A stretch of 61,498 bases of DNA, from the NCBI GenBank assembly GCA_018398765.1, contig JAHBMJ010002760.1:8567-70064 (forward strand), written 5' to 3'. The notes under the pieces are model-generated. The model ran no database searches, had not been told where the DNA came from, and saw only the letters and a program-made list of their open reading frames with translations. How positions within the stretch are numbered: the stretch's first letter is position 1; each line of letters opens with the position of its first letter. Positions 34,347 through 48,909 of this stretch are shown here, in pieces. The stretch comes from Chromera velia. Lineage: Eukaryota; Sar; Chromeraceae. The position numbers and the translations under genes are program-made.

Positions 34347-35096
34347 CTCAATTGATCGTCGAAACTTTGAAGGCTCAGAGAGGGTCTGTGGAGAGAGACG
34401 TTCCGACACGCAAGACAGAAGCTTTCAATGAACTTAAGCTCGACTTTGAAGATTTCCAGGCTTCTTGCAGAATATTCAGGATTGTCTGAAAGAACTTTGA
34501 GGAGTCACAGGGGATGTCAGAGTTCACGTGTCACTGTCACTCTCCGAGACGTTCGATGTTGTTCCTTTTTTTTGGAATTTTTTCACGGCGAACACGAAGA
34601 AGCGCGACCTGCGAGTCACTGTTAGCCATCTGTTAGCCGCGCGCGCCAGAGCCATTCCGAGCCGCGCCCTTTGTAGCGCGCCGATTGACGCACGCGCGCG
34701 TCAACGCGCGCCTCTTCGAGCATCTTCGAGCCTGCCACAAAAATGCACAAAAGATCAAGACCGATGCCAGCAAGGATGGTCCAGTGATGTCTCTCGATCG
34801 ACCCTCTCCTTATGAAAGATTCCAGTCGAAAATCACTGAATGCTTCATGAGTTCCAATAGGCCGGGTTGCACGAGCAGCTGACGGAAGTCACACGACAGG
34901 CGTCTTCTCAGGTCCCTGTATATGCACTCAGTCTGACTACACTGTCTCCTTACAGCTTGCGAGATACGTCAACAGCTTTCTGACTGCCCGTTATCAGCGG
35001 TCCCAAGAGATGGAAGAGCAGGGCCCAGAATCACTGGAAGTCGCGTGAGCTGCTGGGAGATCGTCGGGGAGAGCGGAGCTTGATCAGGGAAGAGGA
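34347..35096. promoter_or_regulatory. Divergent intergenic region upstream of the P4-ATPase
   Basis: This 750 bp stretch lies between head-to-head coding starts and is expected to carry both promoters. A GCGCGC-rich patch lies around 34630-34715. No specific element is called. Confidence 0.4.
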
Positions 35097-38000
35097 ATGC
35101 TGCAGCGCAGGGTGGCAAGAGAGGGCGGAGACGCCTTTGCAGATTCCGCTGCTGCAGTGGGCGTTGAGGAGGGCGCGTCCACTTCAATGAATGTCACACC
35201 GACCAAGCGACCCCGTACTGACCCAAGAAGATGGCACAGAAGACTGGTGTACAACTCTGCTTCGTGGACCCCCCTCCAAGCCTTTCGTCTTGTTTGCAGC
35301 TCTGTAGGGGGGTCCTGGGGGTCTGGGGGGCGTGGGGAAACTCCCGAAGCACGGGTGATCTTCATGGGCAGACAACATGAGAGAAGGGGGGGCAGAGCGG
35401 GTTCTCTGCTCGGACGGTTGAGGGGGGACGGTGGGAGGGCGAGGCAGGAGACGGAAAGCTGGACACCCCTGACAGAACCGTTGCGATTCCCTGCCAACTC
35501 CATTCAGAACAGAAAGTACAACGGGCTTACCCTCGTGCCCTCAGTATTGATTCAGCAGTTTCGATTCTTCTTCAACTTCTTCTTTCTGATGGTTGCGCTT
35601 TTGCAGCTCTTTCCGATTTTGCGTGTGGGCTTGCTGATTACCTATCTAGGTCCCCTCTTCATGGTTCTGTCTGTGACGATAATCAAGGAAGGGACAGACG
35701 ATGTGAAGAGAGGAAAGAGGGATAAGGAGGTCAATACAGAACGGTATCTGCGTCTGCTCCCTTCTGGCAGAAGAGAAAGCGTCCCTGCATCCGAGTTGCG
35801 GGTGGGGGACTTTGTATTTGTAGAGAAGGACAGGAGAGTGCCTGCAGACCTCATCTTCCTCAGGGCAGTCTACCCGCAGCACCAGCAACGGGTAGAGGAC
35901 GAGAGCGGAAATGGGCACGACAGCAAGGAGAACGGGGAGCACAGAGATGGCTCTGTATTTGTGCGAACAGACCAATTAGACGGGGAGACTGACTGGAAGC
36001 TGAAACGTCCAGCTGCCCTCACCCACTCACTCAGGAGTGACCGTTTTCTCTTCGCGATAGATGGCGAAATGAGGTGCCCGGCACCCCAGAAAGACATATA
36101 CGCCTTCTCGGGTCAGTGGGGCAGATTTGAGACAGAAATCGAAAAAGAACAGCCGATGGACGGTCACGAAAGTCGGCAAGGGCTGCCAGGCGGCTGAAAA
36201 GCTGCCGTCAGAGAAAGCGAAGTGAAAGAAAGGTGCAGGAAACCGAAGGGCAGACGCTTCGCATACACAATTTGCGCCCCATCATTTTCGTATGTGGGTT
36301 GCCCCCCCTCTCTCTGCATGTAGGTGTACACGTGCACATTCCATCACCCCTCCTATTTTCGTGTTCTCTCGATCCTGCAGCCTCCCTCACAGTCCGCAAT
36401 CGCAAGGCCCTCCTCTGCCCGGTCTCAGAGAAGCAGACTCAACAGAGGCACTCACCCACAACAGAAGGGCCCCCAGACATCCTCACAGGCGAGTTGTACA
36501 GCCCCGTTCCTGACTCGGGCCCAGGCCCCGCGGCCCTTGGGGGGCCCTGGCATGCCCCCCGAGTTTCTCCAGAGGGTCGGGCCTCTTCTTCCCCCCCTGC
36601 TGTGCCCTCTGTGTCCCCCTCTCTCTCTGGGGGCGCGGGTCTGGCGGGTCCCCGGTCATCTCAACGGGGAACAGCGACAGGAGTGACGCACGCAGGAGAG
36701 GGCGGGGCCTCCAGATTGGAGGCGCAGCGACTCGGGAAGTCTCTGGAGACGGAGCTTCTGCCGATGGTCGGGCAGGATGGGGGGGGAAGTCAAGGCACTC
36801 ACCCAATGAGGTCAGGTCTGGCGGTTGGGACGGAGGGGGGGAGTGCTTCAAGGGGATTGCGCGAGAGGGAGAAGGAGAGGGGAGGGGATGCAGCTGCAGG
36901 GGCTGGTGCTGGTCCGGGGGCCCGCAGACTTGCTGGAAGGTCTCGTAGTCCGTCAGGAAGAAGGGGGGAATCTGCGTTTGATGGGGGGGAGGGAAAAGGG
37001 AAACGGGAGAGTGAAGTGGCTTCAGGGGTGACAAGTTCGAGAGATGGGGGAACCGCAGGGGTGAAGTCTACACAGTCTGAGCAGGAATCCGGGGAGGAGG
37101 AGAAAGTGTATCGTGAATTTTTGGAATTGGAAAATGCGATTTGGGCCTCTTGTGTGGTGGCATCGGGTGAAGTTTTGGGTATGGTTGTGCACACTGGGAG
37201 CGAGACCAGGTCAGGCTCTATATGTATATCTATGCCCTTTACGTGTTCTTGTGACGTTTCACATGAACTAGGAATGGTGTTTTGAAAAGAGTGGTTCTTC
37301 CATGCTTCTTCCAGGTCTTGTGCTCTATGCTTCGTGTTTGAGTGTGAATGTCAAAAAGAAGGAGGCATGATCGATCTCTTGTGCATGTAAGCTTGCACGC
37401 TCCTGTGCATGTAAGCTTGCACGCTCCATCGTGAATGAAGACTCCAAATCGATTTCCTTCCAGAACGATCCGGGAACGGGAATTCTAACCATGCGCATCC
37501 CACCCTTTTCCATCGAATCGACTAGAAAGAATCTGCATGCACACACACACATGCACATGCAGGTCTTCGATGAACAGCAGTCAGGGGAGGGTGAAGACCT
37601 CGAAAGTTGATGAAGAGGTGGGTGGGCAAGCGTGAGTACAGATACAATACAGCAAGGCGGAAGGAAGAAGCAGCAGGCGGGGGGGGTTGGATTGTGGCGT
37701 TATCGGAGAGTCCGAAACTTTTGATCTATTCTTTTGTTTTGCTGCATTGATCTCTTTTTTTGTTTGTCTTTTTTCGCATCCGGCATCTCTCCGTGTCACA
37801 GTTTCAACTGGGAGGTCTCTACTTTTCTTTCCGCCCCTTCCATGCCATCGATCTTCTAGTTGTGCTCCCTTTTCTTTCCTTCCGTCATCGACCTTCAATG
37901 TCCCTCCCTGTCTCCCTTCTCTCAGGTGAATCGTTTCACGAAGTTTCTCTTCTGGCTGGTCGTGGGGCTGGCCCTGATCATGACGGGAATGAGACCTGCA

Positions 38001-39331
38001 GGGTTCACTGGGGTCTGGTAAGTCTGTCTATCTGTCTGTCTGTCTGTCTGTCTGCCTGTTCTTGTGTCTTTGTTCTTTCTTCCTTTTGTCTGTTATGCAC
38101 ATGAAGAAAAGAAGGGAGAAGGAGAAACATATAGTCTGTCTGCCTGTCTGTCTGTTGGTCGGTCTGTCTGGAGGGAAAGAAACCATATAGTCTGCCTGTC
38201 TGTCTGTCTGTCTGTCTGTCTGCTTAGGTTCCTGCAGCGAAAGGGGCACGTCAGAGAAGGTGCAGGGGGGTGGGGCACGCGAGTTTTTCGGTCGCATTCT
38301 GCATGACGAATAATGCTCCTTTCGCGTCATGCTTGACTTTCTTTGTGACTGTCTGCATGTTGATGTACACCGTACAAGTACAAGTTCGTGAAGCCTTCTA
38401 TCCGTCGGTCCTTTCAGATCTTCATTCATTCTCTTCCAAGGTTCTCCTGCTGTCATGTCCCTGCCCGTGCAGGTACATCGTGACAATGCGTTTTGTGCTT
38501 CTGTTCTCTTCCATCATTCCGATCTCCATGAGGGTGAATCTGGACATGGCAAAGAGCCTCTTCGCCGCCCTCGTGCAGAGGGACCAAGAAATCCCCGGCA
38601 CGGTGCCGAGAACGTCTAGCATCCCGGAGGACTTAGGCAGAATCGGGTGAGTGCCTCGATGGATGGATGATTCTTACTCCTCCTCCTGATTGTATCTGTG
38701 ACTGCAGTCTGTTAGTCTTTTCAATGCACGGGACTGCATGGTCAATCACTTAGATCACAAGGTGACTTGTTTGATTAGTGCTCGCTTTCAACTCGTCACT
38801 TGCTGTCTACGGATGTACTGGCTTTTCGCACAGGTATGTGCTGACAGACAAGACGGGCACCCTGACTGCCAACGAGATGGTGATGAAGAAAGTGCACCTG
38901 GGTTGCGCTCTGTTCCACGCGGGGAGTCCTAGTGGGTCTTCTACTGGACCTCAACCTGAGGGGACTGACGGTCTTGCGGTGGGTGGGTGGGTGGGGTGTG
39001 ATTACAGCGGGGAGGGGGGAGAGAAAATTGGAAGCGACGACATTGAGAGGAAGAGAATCTTCAGGCAAGGAAGGGATTTTCTGGATCGATCGGTGATGCT
39101 CGGTCTTTTTTTTCGCTTTTTTTTATTCCTCGATCGGTGTGAGACTGAAGTCATTCTGGTTGTGCTTCCATTGCCGGAGAGCGTGTCAGGTGTCAAACGA
39201 GAGGGACACACATCGATTTTTTCACAGTATTTGTTCTCGTCCGTCTTCTCCTGGTTTCTTGCCTGTAAAGAAAAAGCTTCTGTGCAGTCTCTGTCAAATA
39301 TTGGTTTCTTCTCTGTTTCCCGCCCCGACCC

Positions 39332-39371
<40 letters not shown>

Positions 39372-41614
39372 ATTTCTCCTTTTTCCCTTTCGATCCTGAC
39401 CTACTCTCTGTGATTGGTCAGCTTTGCAAGAGAACGCTGGTTGCGGCCTTCTTGTTTGACGACGCGACATTGGAAGATCGGGAGAGAGAGAAGGAAAGGG
39501 ACGGGGGAGGGGCAGCAGCAGCAGCAGCAGCCGCAGGGAGAATCCCTCGGTCCTTCGTAGAGACTCAGGGCATCCCCGTAGGTGTGAGGCAGTGGAGACA
39601 GCTGCTGTTGATCAAGAGAGCCTTCCTCTGCCTGGCCGTCTGCAACAACGTCACGCCTCTGCAGGAAGAATCTGCGGACCCGACACTGGTCAGTCAGACG
39701 GGGGCATGGGAGGTCCCTCTGTGAGGTACAAATGTGTGCGTCAGAGGGGGAGGCGGTGTGAAGAGGGGGCTCTTCCTTCTGTGGTTTGTCTCCGGATGTA
39801 GCTGAGGATGCGACAGGATTAGAAGAATGGCACTGATCTCCAGAAAGTCCCTGCGAGGGGGGGCTCTCATTCCTGTCTTCTTGTTTGTCCCATCATTCTG
39901 ATGTCTTAATATGCATTTCGTGTCAACTTTGGAAGTATGTGTGGTTTGGGTGGGGGATATGTGCAGGCAGCTGAAGGGGTTGGAGGAAGGGGTGAGGAAG
40001 GAAGGAAAAGGGGCCGAGAACGCGAGAGAGAGAAAGCAGGCGCAAACAAGAAGAAGAAGAAGGAAGTATCGTTCCAGGCCTCAAGCCCTGATGAGGTCGC
40101 CCTCGCTTCCTTCGCTGCTGACTGCGGGATGAAACTTGTGGCCGTCAGTCATGAAGCAAGTCTTCTTGTTATTCGTCCATTTTGCTTCTTCTCCACAATG
40201 GAGGAAGTGCAATCATCCTCCAATGCACCAATCAGTGTCATATGAATGTGTGGCTGACGGTCATGAAACTCTTCAGTTCTCCCCCTCTCACTGGCAGGCG
40301 GAAAATCAGAGAGGAATGCGGATAGCGAGGTTGACATGCCAGTTTCATGTATCCCTTTTCTTTTCTGTCTTTTCCTTTTAAGCCGGGTATTTCTCGGAAT
40401 GCCTTTGAAGAGGGGTGCCCATGAGGTAGAGCCTCTGATGGTCCTTCAGAATTAAGCAAGATCACGGAAGAAAGCAGCTTTCTGAGGATCATTGTCATTT
40501 GTTTCCCTTCCTTTTCTGTCTGTTTTCCTTTGTTTGTTTGATTGTCTCAGAGGACTCCGAAGACCGTCTCGGTGGAGGACCCGCATGGGCGTCTTCTGCA
40601 TTTTTCGGTCCTCGCTTTGTTTCCCTTCTCCTCTGAGACGAAGAGAATGAGCGTCCTGGTCCAATTAAAGTCCCAGCAGCAGTCATCCTCTTCCTCTTCC
40701 TCTTATGCCACTGGAGGAGGAGGGGAGACAGAGGGTGTGGGGGGATCGATGGGCCAAGCGGTGGGTGTGAGGGGAGGGATGGGCTGCGGTTGTTTTTTTC
40801 TTGTCTTTTCCAGTCTGCAATTATCATTGAGTCATTCGTTCTCTTCCTCCTGGACTTTGAATTTCTTTCCTCCCTTCTCCTTGTGACGTCATCGCTCCCC
40901 CTTCTTGAATTCTTTTCTGTCTGCTTTCAGAGTCTATTGGGCGATGGCAAATCAGCAGGAGGCGATAGAGGAGAGAGAGGAGTCCAAGAACAAGGGGGGA
41001 CTGGGACGAGTTTGATTTCAAATGATGGAGGGCCAATTTTCTTTTTTGTCAAGGGTCAGTAGGTCTGGAGGGGAAACTCTACAGTAGTTGTCTTCTGTCG
41101 TCGCTTGAAGCCAGTGTAATCTTTCTTTTTTGTTCTTCCCGAGTTTGTTCTGCTGGCGTAGAAACTTCTCAAATTTCTCCAAAACATTCACCGGCAGGCC
41201 CTTCAATCGGCATGTGGCTGTCTCCTCCTTGACTCTCTTTCCGTGGCCTCAAATCTTCAGTGGGTATTAACTTCAAGTACAGGCTTGGCGTGTTCTGTGC
41301 CTCCTGGTCTCTTAGGGGGGTACTGAGTGAGGTTGTTGCTTGGCATGACTTTGCATTCGCGTGTTCATGGATCCGATTGGGGACTTTTGAACGGCTTTCT
41401 TTGTCATCTTTTGTCTCGCCTCTCTTACCATTCCCTTCTCCTTGCCTTCCCTCCCTTCCTCGCTCTCCCCCTCCTTTCCTCGTTCTGCAGGAGCGGAGTC
41501 TGTTCTGCTCCCTCTGATGAAACAGAGAGGGGCAGCTTGGGTGCCTGAGGAGGTCGGTCGGTCGACTTTTTTCTTTGGGTCTGTATCTATCTGCTTGCCT
41601 CTTCTTGTCGACTG

Positions 41615-41652
<38 letters not shown>

Positions 41653-41668
41653 ATGTGTGTGTGTGCGT

Positions 41669-41700
<32 letters not shown>

Positions 41701-41795
41701 CTCTGTCTGTCTGTGTCTGTGTCTGTGTCTGTGACTGTCTGTCTGTTATGTACGTGAAGAAAAGAAGGGAGAAGAAGAAACATATGGTCTGTCTG

Positions 41796-41828
<33 letters not shown>

Positions 41829-44800
41829 GCCTGTAGAGCGCGCCAAAAGAAGAAAGAAAAAAACAGAAGAGAATGAAGAAGCAGAAAAAGGGAAAAAAAA
41901 GACGATGTAGTCTGTCTGTCTTTCGCCTTCGTTCGTTATTTCTTTCCTTCCTTCCTTCCTTCCTTCCTTCTTTCTCTCTTTCTTTCCTTCTTTCTTTTTG
42001 TCTGTTGTGTCCCTAAGGAAAAGAAGGGAGAAGAAGAAACATACAGTCTGTCTGTCTGAGGTGTCTTCTAAAGTACAAAAGTTCAATTGAAGCATAATTT
42101 TTCTGTGCACTTCCTATTGGCAGCAGTTTATCTTTCTGTGTGTGTGAGGAGTGCATCAGACCGGCTTCTGCAGTCTCTTTTCGTGTGCCTGTGTTGAGCT
42201 CTGAGATTTGCTCCGCCACCCTCCCTCGAATTGCCTTCAGTTAAGCTCTGCCTCCCTCCTTTTGTTGCCTCATTTGCTTCGCCAACCTCTCTTAATTTAC
42301 TCCGTGAAACTCCCTGAACCCTTCGATCTGCTCCGCCAGCCTGTCGTTGCTTTTAGATTTGCTCCGCCAACCTCCCTTTGGGTTTAGATTTGCTCCGCCA
42401 GCCTGTCGTTGCTTTTAGACTTGCTCCGCCAACCTCCCTTTGGGTTTAGATTTTCTCCGCCAGCCTGTCGTTGCTTTTAGACTTGCTCCGCCAGCCTCCC
42501 TTTGGAATTAGATTTGCTCCGCCAGCCTTTCGTTGGTTTTAGATTTGCTCCGCCAACCTCCCTTTGGGTTTAGATTTGCTCCGCCAGCCTGTCGTTGGTT
42601 TTAGATTTGCTCCGCCAGTCTCCCTTTGGGTTTAGATTTGCTCCGCCAGCCTCCCTTTGGGTGTAGATTTGCTCCGCCAGCCTGTCGTTGCTTTTAGATT
42701 TGCCCCGCCAACCTCCCTTTGGGTTTAGATTTTCTCCGCCAGCCTGTCGTTGCTTCTAGATTTGCTCCGCCAGCCTCCCTTTGGGTTTAGATTTGCTCCG
42801 CCAGCCTGTCGTTGCTTTTAGACTTGCTCCGCCAGCCTCCCTTTGGGTTTAGATTTGCTCCGCCAGCCTGTCGTTGCTTTTAGATTTGCTCCGTCAACCT
42901 CCCTTTGGGTTTAGATTTGTTCCGCCAGCCTGTCGTTGCTTTAGGATTTGCTCCGCCACCCTCCCTTTGGGTTTAGATTTGTTCCGCCAGCCTGTCGTTG
43001 CTTTTAGATTTGCTCCGCCAACCTCCCTTTGGGTTTAGATTTGCTCCGCCAGCCTGTCGTTGGTTTTAGATTTGCTCCGCCAGCCTCCCTTTGGGTTTAG
43101 ATTTGCTCCGCCAGCCTGTCGTTGGTTTTAGATTTGCTCCGCCAGCCTCCCTTTGGGTTTAGATTTGCTCCGCCAGCCTATCGTTGTTTTTAGATTTGCT
43201 CCGCCAACCTCCCTTTGGGTTTAGATTTGCTCCGCCAGCCTGTCGTTGGTTTTAGATTTGCTCCGCCAACCTCCCTTTGGGTTTAGATTTGCTCCGCCAG
43301 CCTGTCGTTGCTTTTAGACTTGCTCCGCCAGCCTCCCTTTGGGTTTTAGTTTTCCCCCCCCAGCCTGTCGTTGCTTTTAGATTTGCTCCGCCAGCCTCCC
43401 TTTGGGTTTAGATTTTCTCCGCCAGCCTGTCGTTGCTTTCAGATTTGCTCCGCCAGCCTCCCTTTGGGTTTAGATTTGCTCCGCCAGCCTGTCGTTGGTT
43501 TTAGATTTGCTCCGCCAGCCTCCCTTTGGCTTTGGATATGCAATTACATCCACAAATCGGGCGCAAAATGTCGTTTCTTTTTTTTGTTGTTTCTGCATTT
43601 TTTTTTTTTTGGTTGATCTCCCTGCATGCAGGTGGAAAATTTTGCCCGTGAGGGGCTGCGAACTCTTGTGTGTGCGTACAGAGAGGTGAGAGCTCGTGAG
43701 GCTTCTACCTTCCTGAGCGACCTCTCGGAGGCCAGGGGAAGACTCGACGCAGGGGCTGTGCGCAGAGTTGTATCTGCATTCGAGGGGGGACTGGAGGCTC
43801 TCGCTCTCACGGGAGTGGAAGACAGGCTGCAGGTCTGTCTGTCTGACACACTGAATATTCGGCTGGCTCTCTGGCTGTGTGTCTGCTGTCGGTTTCTGCC
43901 TGTGTGAGCGCATATGCGTCTTTCTCGGTCAGACAGTCATTGTCCGCATGAGGTCCCAGCATCGGGTGTGTTGCTGGCGTGTTGGTGTCAAGTCGAATCA
44001 GGTTCTGTCAGCCGTCATCTGTTGTATTGTGCGGCTCTCTTCCTTTCTTTATGAAATCACTGAGTCTGTCTGACCTGCAGGACCGCGTCCGTTTGACCCT
44101 AGAGAAGCTTCTGGAGGCCTCTGTCAGAGTTTGGATGCTCACAGGTGGGGATGGGGTGGGGGGATGACAGAGAAAAGAAGCAAGGCTGGATAGGAGCAAT
44201 TACAGGGAAAGGGGCCCGTTTCTCTTTGAATGTTTTGGCGCCTGCTTGTCGACAACTCTGAGGCTTTGGCAATCAAACAAAAGCCTTCTCTTCCCACTGT
44301 TTCCACACATTCCTCTCTCCTGTCGATGTCTCTGTGTGCATGTGTGTGTGTCTCTTCAGGTGACAAGGTGGAGACCGCCAAGTGCGTTGCGGTTTCTGCG
44401 GGCCTGAAAGGACCCCGGCAGCGCTTCTTCACGATCAGCACTGTGGAGGTGGCCTCTGAGATTGCGAGAAGGAAGGCCGTGAAGGCAGTCACAGGAGGGA
44501 CAGCAGGGGCAGGGAGGGGAGGGCAAAAAGCTGCGGCGGTGCGACCAAGTAAAGACAGGGAGAAGGAAGGACAGGGAGTACCGGGGATGGGCATGGAGGC
44601 GGTGGGAGATGAGGACTTGCCGGGGTCCTCTTCGGCGGCTGAACTGGAAGTCGCCCTCGACTTCTTGAGAAGCTTTGCAGCGGTGCGTGATGTGCCGTTT
44701 ATCCGCTTCTCTTCTTTTCCTTCGCCTTTGTTTTCTTTTGCCGCGGAGGCAAACGTGAAAGAATGTCTCCTGCTGCGGGAGTGCGAAAAGAGGGATCGGA

Positions 44801-45590
44801 AAAAGAAAAAACCAAAACAGAATTTTTGTGGAATGAGTCTCCACTTGCCCCCCGTGCATGAAAACGTCATGTTTAATATATTCTCGACAGACAAACACAG
44901 AAAGGAACCATGCAAGCTAGATGAGTTTGCAGGAGGCGGAGGACCGGGTTCTTGTTTTGGACGGTGCGGGTTTGGGGCTGTTCCTGACCGACGAGAGGGC
45001 AACTGAGGAGTTTGTGCGGGCAGCCTGCAGGGCGCCTTCTGTTGTCTGTTGCAGGTAGGTGTGGTGAATCAGATGTGGGGGGTACCAGGGAAGAAGGAAG
45101 TGTCAGTGCCCTCGAATGTTCTGTCTGTGTGAAGATGCGTTGATACGTCACGAGGGGAAAGGAGGGGAAACTGAAACAGTAGATATTAAAACAAAAAAAG
45201 TCGATATTTTGGCTCTCGTTTCCATGTGTAGCTATTTGAGCTCGTCTCTCTTTTTTCTTGCTGTGAGAATTGTGTGTCCTCTACTTTTGTGTTTGCGTGT
45301 CCCCCTTCCTTGCTAACACATGCAGATGCTCTCCCACTCAGAAGGCCGCGGTGGTGCGCGCTGTCCAGCGGGTCGTGGGGGAGCGTTGTCTGGCTGTTGG
45401 AGACGGGGGTAACGATGTGGGGATGATTCAGGCAGCAGACGTGGGGGTAGGAATTCTGGGAAAGGAGGGGAAGCAGGCGTCTCTGGCTGCAGACTACTCG
45501 ATTATGCAATTTCGGTTTGTTTGTAGGGGAAGGGATCTCGCGAAGGCAGTGTGCGTGCGTCCACTTGTGTGTGTATGTGTTTGCGTTTGC

Positions 45591-45627
<37 letters not shown>

Positions 45628-48600
45628 TGTGAAACGTGCGTGCGTGCAAAACACAGAGAGAGAGGGAGAGAGAGAGAGAGAGAGAGAATGGGCAGTTATT
45701 TCAGTAGACAGGCAGATGGGTGGCGATGGTGTCAACAGGGTTCTTTCAAGGGAGCTGCTGGTCTGTCCTTCATTCCTGTTCCTCCTTCATTTGAAGAAGC
45801 CGGTCTGTCCAGACTCTTGTTGGTTTGTTTGTCCCAGAACGGACAATTAAGTGGGTCTCTTTCTTTCATCTTGCTGTCGACTTTTGCTCTGCCGTGACCT
45901 TTCCTGACGAGTCTGTGCCCGCGTGTATCTGAGTGCAGTTTTCTTCTTCGGCTGCTTCTGTGGCATGGGCGCAATTCCTATCTTGGGTGAGTGCCTTGTT
46001 GCCCTTCTCTTGAGAAGACGTGGAAGCCGGGTCTTGTGTTTCCTGTTAGAAACAGTTCCTGTAGCCCCGAATTACGGCAGTAGGAATCCAGTCAATCCCT
46101 GCTACTTCCTCTTGCCATCTGTCTGTTGTCTTCTCGTTCTCCTTGTTTTGACGTCAAATGTGTGGGATTCCTTCAGCTTTGGAGTCGTGGAGATGCCCGT
46201 GAAGTCTGCCGTCTGTGACAGGAAGAGGCAGCTTTCAGTCCCTTACCGAATCTAAGTTTGTTGGTGTGCCAAAACGACTGACTTCAACTTTACCATCGAT
46301 GTATCCTCACATTCCGTCTTCCACATGCGTCATGTTTTTCTCTCTTTGCAGCTCGGCAAGATTGGCTCAGTTTGTGATGCACAGGTTAGGATCAGGGAGT
46401 GGATGAAAGGAAATGTGTGTGTGGGGGGGGGGGGCAAGGGGGGGNNNNNNNNNNNNNNNNNNNNNNNNNNNNNNNNNNNNNNNNNNNNNNNNNNNNNNGG
46501 GGGGGGGAACTCTGACCTTGTGGACCTTTCTGTCTCGTAAGATTTCCTCTTCGGGTTGAAATGAAAGAGCTGGGGGCCGTGCACAATCCAACTATTTTTT
46601 CTTGCTCCAAAAAATTCGCAACCCTGTCTTTCCTTGTCCGTCCCTCTGTTTGGGACCATGTGTAAATTTTTTGAAAGGATGCAGCGATGAACTCTGAGCC
46701 AAACAGTTTTCGCTTGCCCTCTCTTCCCCTTCCCGTCTCTCTTGCAGAGGTCTCGTGTTGGCAGTCATTCAAGCTCTCTTCAGCGCGGTGTTTCATTTTT
46801 CTGCAATTTCCTTTTTCCAGGTCGGGCTTCTTTGGTTCGTCGGATTAAGATCCTCCTATCTTTTGTTCGTTTTTTCATAATCTCTTTTTTCTTTTCTTCC
46901 AGCTTTAGTCTGTTTTCTTCGCACCTTGTTGCCCTTGAGGGCGACTTGCCCCATCCCTGTACCCTTTGGGTCACTGCATGAAAGTTCTCTTCCTGCCTTT
47001 TCCTCCTCGCATTTTTGCATGTCATCTTCGTTCTGCACTTCCTCATCGTGACCCCTTTCTTTCCCTTCCATTCCCTCAGGGCTGGATGCTGGTCGGGTAC
47101 GGGACCTACTACACGATGCTACCGGTGTTCTCTCTTGTACTTGACAGAGATGTGTCGGAAACCAACGCCTTCGTCTTTCCTGCAGTCAGTCAGTCAGCCA
47201 GCCAGAACAAAGACGTATTCCACTCAAATCACCTTTCTCTGCTGTTGCCAGAACTTGTGCACAGGAATGCTCCAACAGATGCCCCTCAATTTCGTTCTAG
47301 AATACATACACTCACTCAATCACTCGTGCATTACCCATGGATGGATTGTGCGTTTGTTTTCTTTTTGTTCACATTTCTTCCTGGTTCCACCGCTTCCTCT
47401 TTCTTTCTGCTTGGGAGAATGAAGGCTGTAACCGGGCTTCTTTTTCGCGCGCCCCCTGTCTGTTGGTCTTTTTTCAGCTCTACGCAGGCCTTCGCAAGAA
47501 TCGTGCGCTGTCCTTGAAGACATTCTGCCAGTAAGTTTCAGAAGCACTCATTCTGTCCGAATGGGCCTCTATTTGTTGCTCTTTGACAGCCTGCTAGAAG
47601 GGGTTTTCACTTTACACATGTACCCCATGGCTTTTCGGCGGTCGGCGGTAATTTGTTTCCCTCCCCCCTTTCATCTCGAAGACTGCCGAGAGGAATGGAT
47701 GGCGGCATCACTTTGCCTACGTACCTGCCTCCATGCTTGCCTTTTTTACTCCGTCTTTCTCGTCTTTCGTTCCATCCCTTTTTCATTCATGATCGTTTGT
47801 TTTCCTCCCCCCTCTCTCTCTCTGAATTTTTGTTCCAGATGTTTCCTCTTTGTGCATTTGCCTTTCCTTTTTCTCTTCTTTTCTCTCCTCTCCTTCCAGA
47901 TGGGTGTTCCTTTCTTTCTACCAGGGGGCCTCTCTCTTCCTTTCTTCTGTGGTCCTCTTCGATGACCACTTCCTGCACATCGTCGCAATCGTCTTCACTG
48001 CCCTGATTCTCACAGAGCTCCTCAATGTGGCAACGGAGGTAGGGGGGCAAGCTCTTATATACTTGGGGCGGGGGCTGGCTCTGTGAAGAGTGTTTGATAG
48101 ACGAAAGAACTGCTTTGAATCGTTCTTCTTTCTTTTTTTGGCTCTCGCACTGACCTTCCTCCCAGGCAGTATCCCAAAATTTAGCGCAGAATCATCCGCA
48201 TCCAGGGATGCTCTGGAGGACATTTTCATTTTTCTTCCGTTTCTTGTTTCGTCATCGGACTCTCTGATGTCCCTTGAGCAATTTTTTTCCGCCTTTTTTC
48301 AACTTTCCTAGACCTCTTTTCTGTCTTTCTTGCAATCACGTGAATAACTTGCAGATTCGGAACTGGACCCGTCCGATGCTCTGGGCTCAAACTTTCAGCG
48401 TCCTCGTGTATGTCTTCAGTTGGTTCCTTTTGCCTAACAAGTGAGTGAGTGAGTGAGTGGGGAGGGCTTACCGAGTGATGCTGGTCACCATCTTGTTGTC
48501 CTTCTTCCAAAATAAGCATAGGAGTGGAGATGGATAGTGGAAATGGCACGAAATCCGCCTGCTGACATGATTTTGCCTTCGCAGAAATAAAGAAGAGTTT

Positions 48601-48877
48601 CACAAATTGACGAGAGCAACATGCCTCTTCTATCTTCACGCAGATTTCTCCGTCGGTTTGCGCGGTCTGGTGCCTTCTTTCAAAGGGTCCTCTTGATGGT
48701 CGCGTCCTCGTGGGGTCCTGCACACCTCTGCCTCGTCATCGACAGGTCTGTCTGTCTGACTGTCTGTCTGCCTGTCTGTCTGTCTGGGTGTCTGTCTGTC
48801 TGGGTGTCTGCCAAAAGAAGAAAGAAAGAAACAGAAGAGAATGAAGAAGGAGAAAAAGGGAAAGAAAAGACGATATA

Positions 48878-48909
<32 letters not shown>

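Noticed and set aside
36483..37034. Minus-strand Pro-rich ORFs over P4-ATPase exon 2
   Set aside because: They are shadows of the low-complexity insert on the opposite strand.
42196..43538. Regularly spaced repeats that might suggest a CRISPR array
   Set aside because: The repeats are contiguous 31-bp monomers without unique spacers, and they lie in a eukaryotic intron. The same holds for the TCTG and GTGA arrays.
45515..45600. Reading exon 16 of the P4-ATPase through the GTTTGT donor
   Set aside because: Read-through loses the conserved [10 protein letters not shown] segment, which is encoded in phase by a separate 48-nt exon at 45939-45986.
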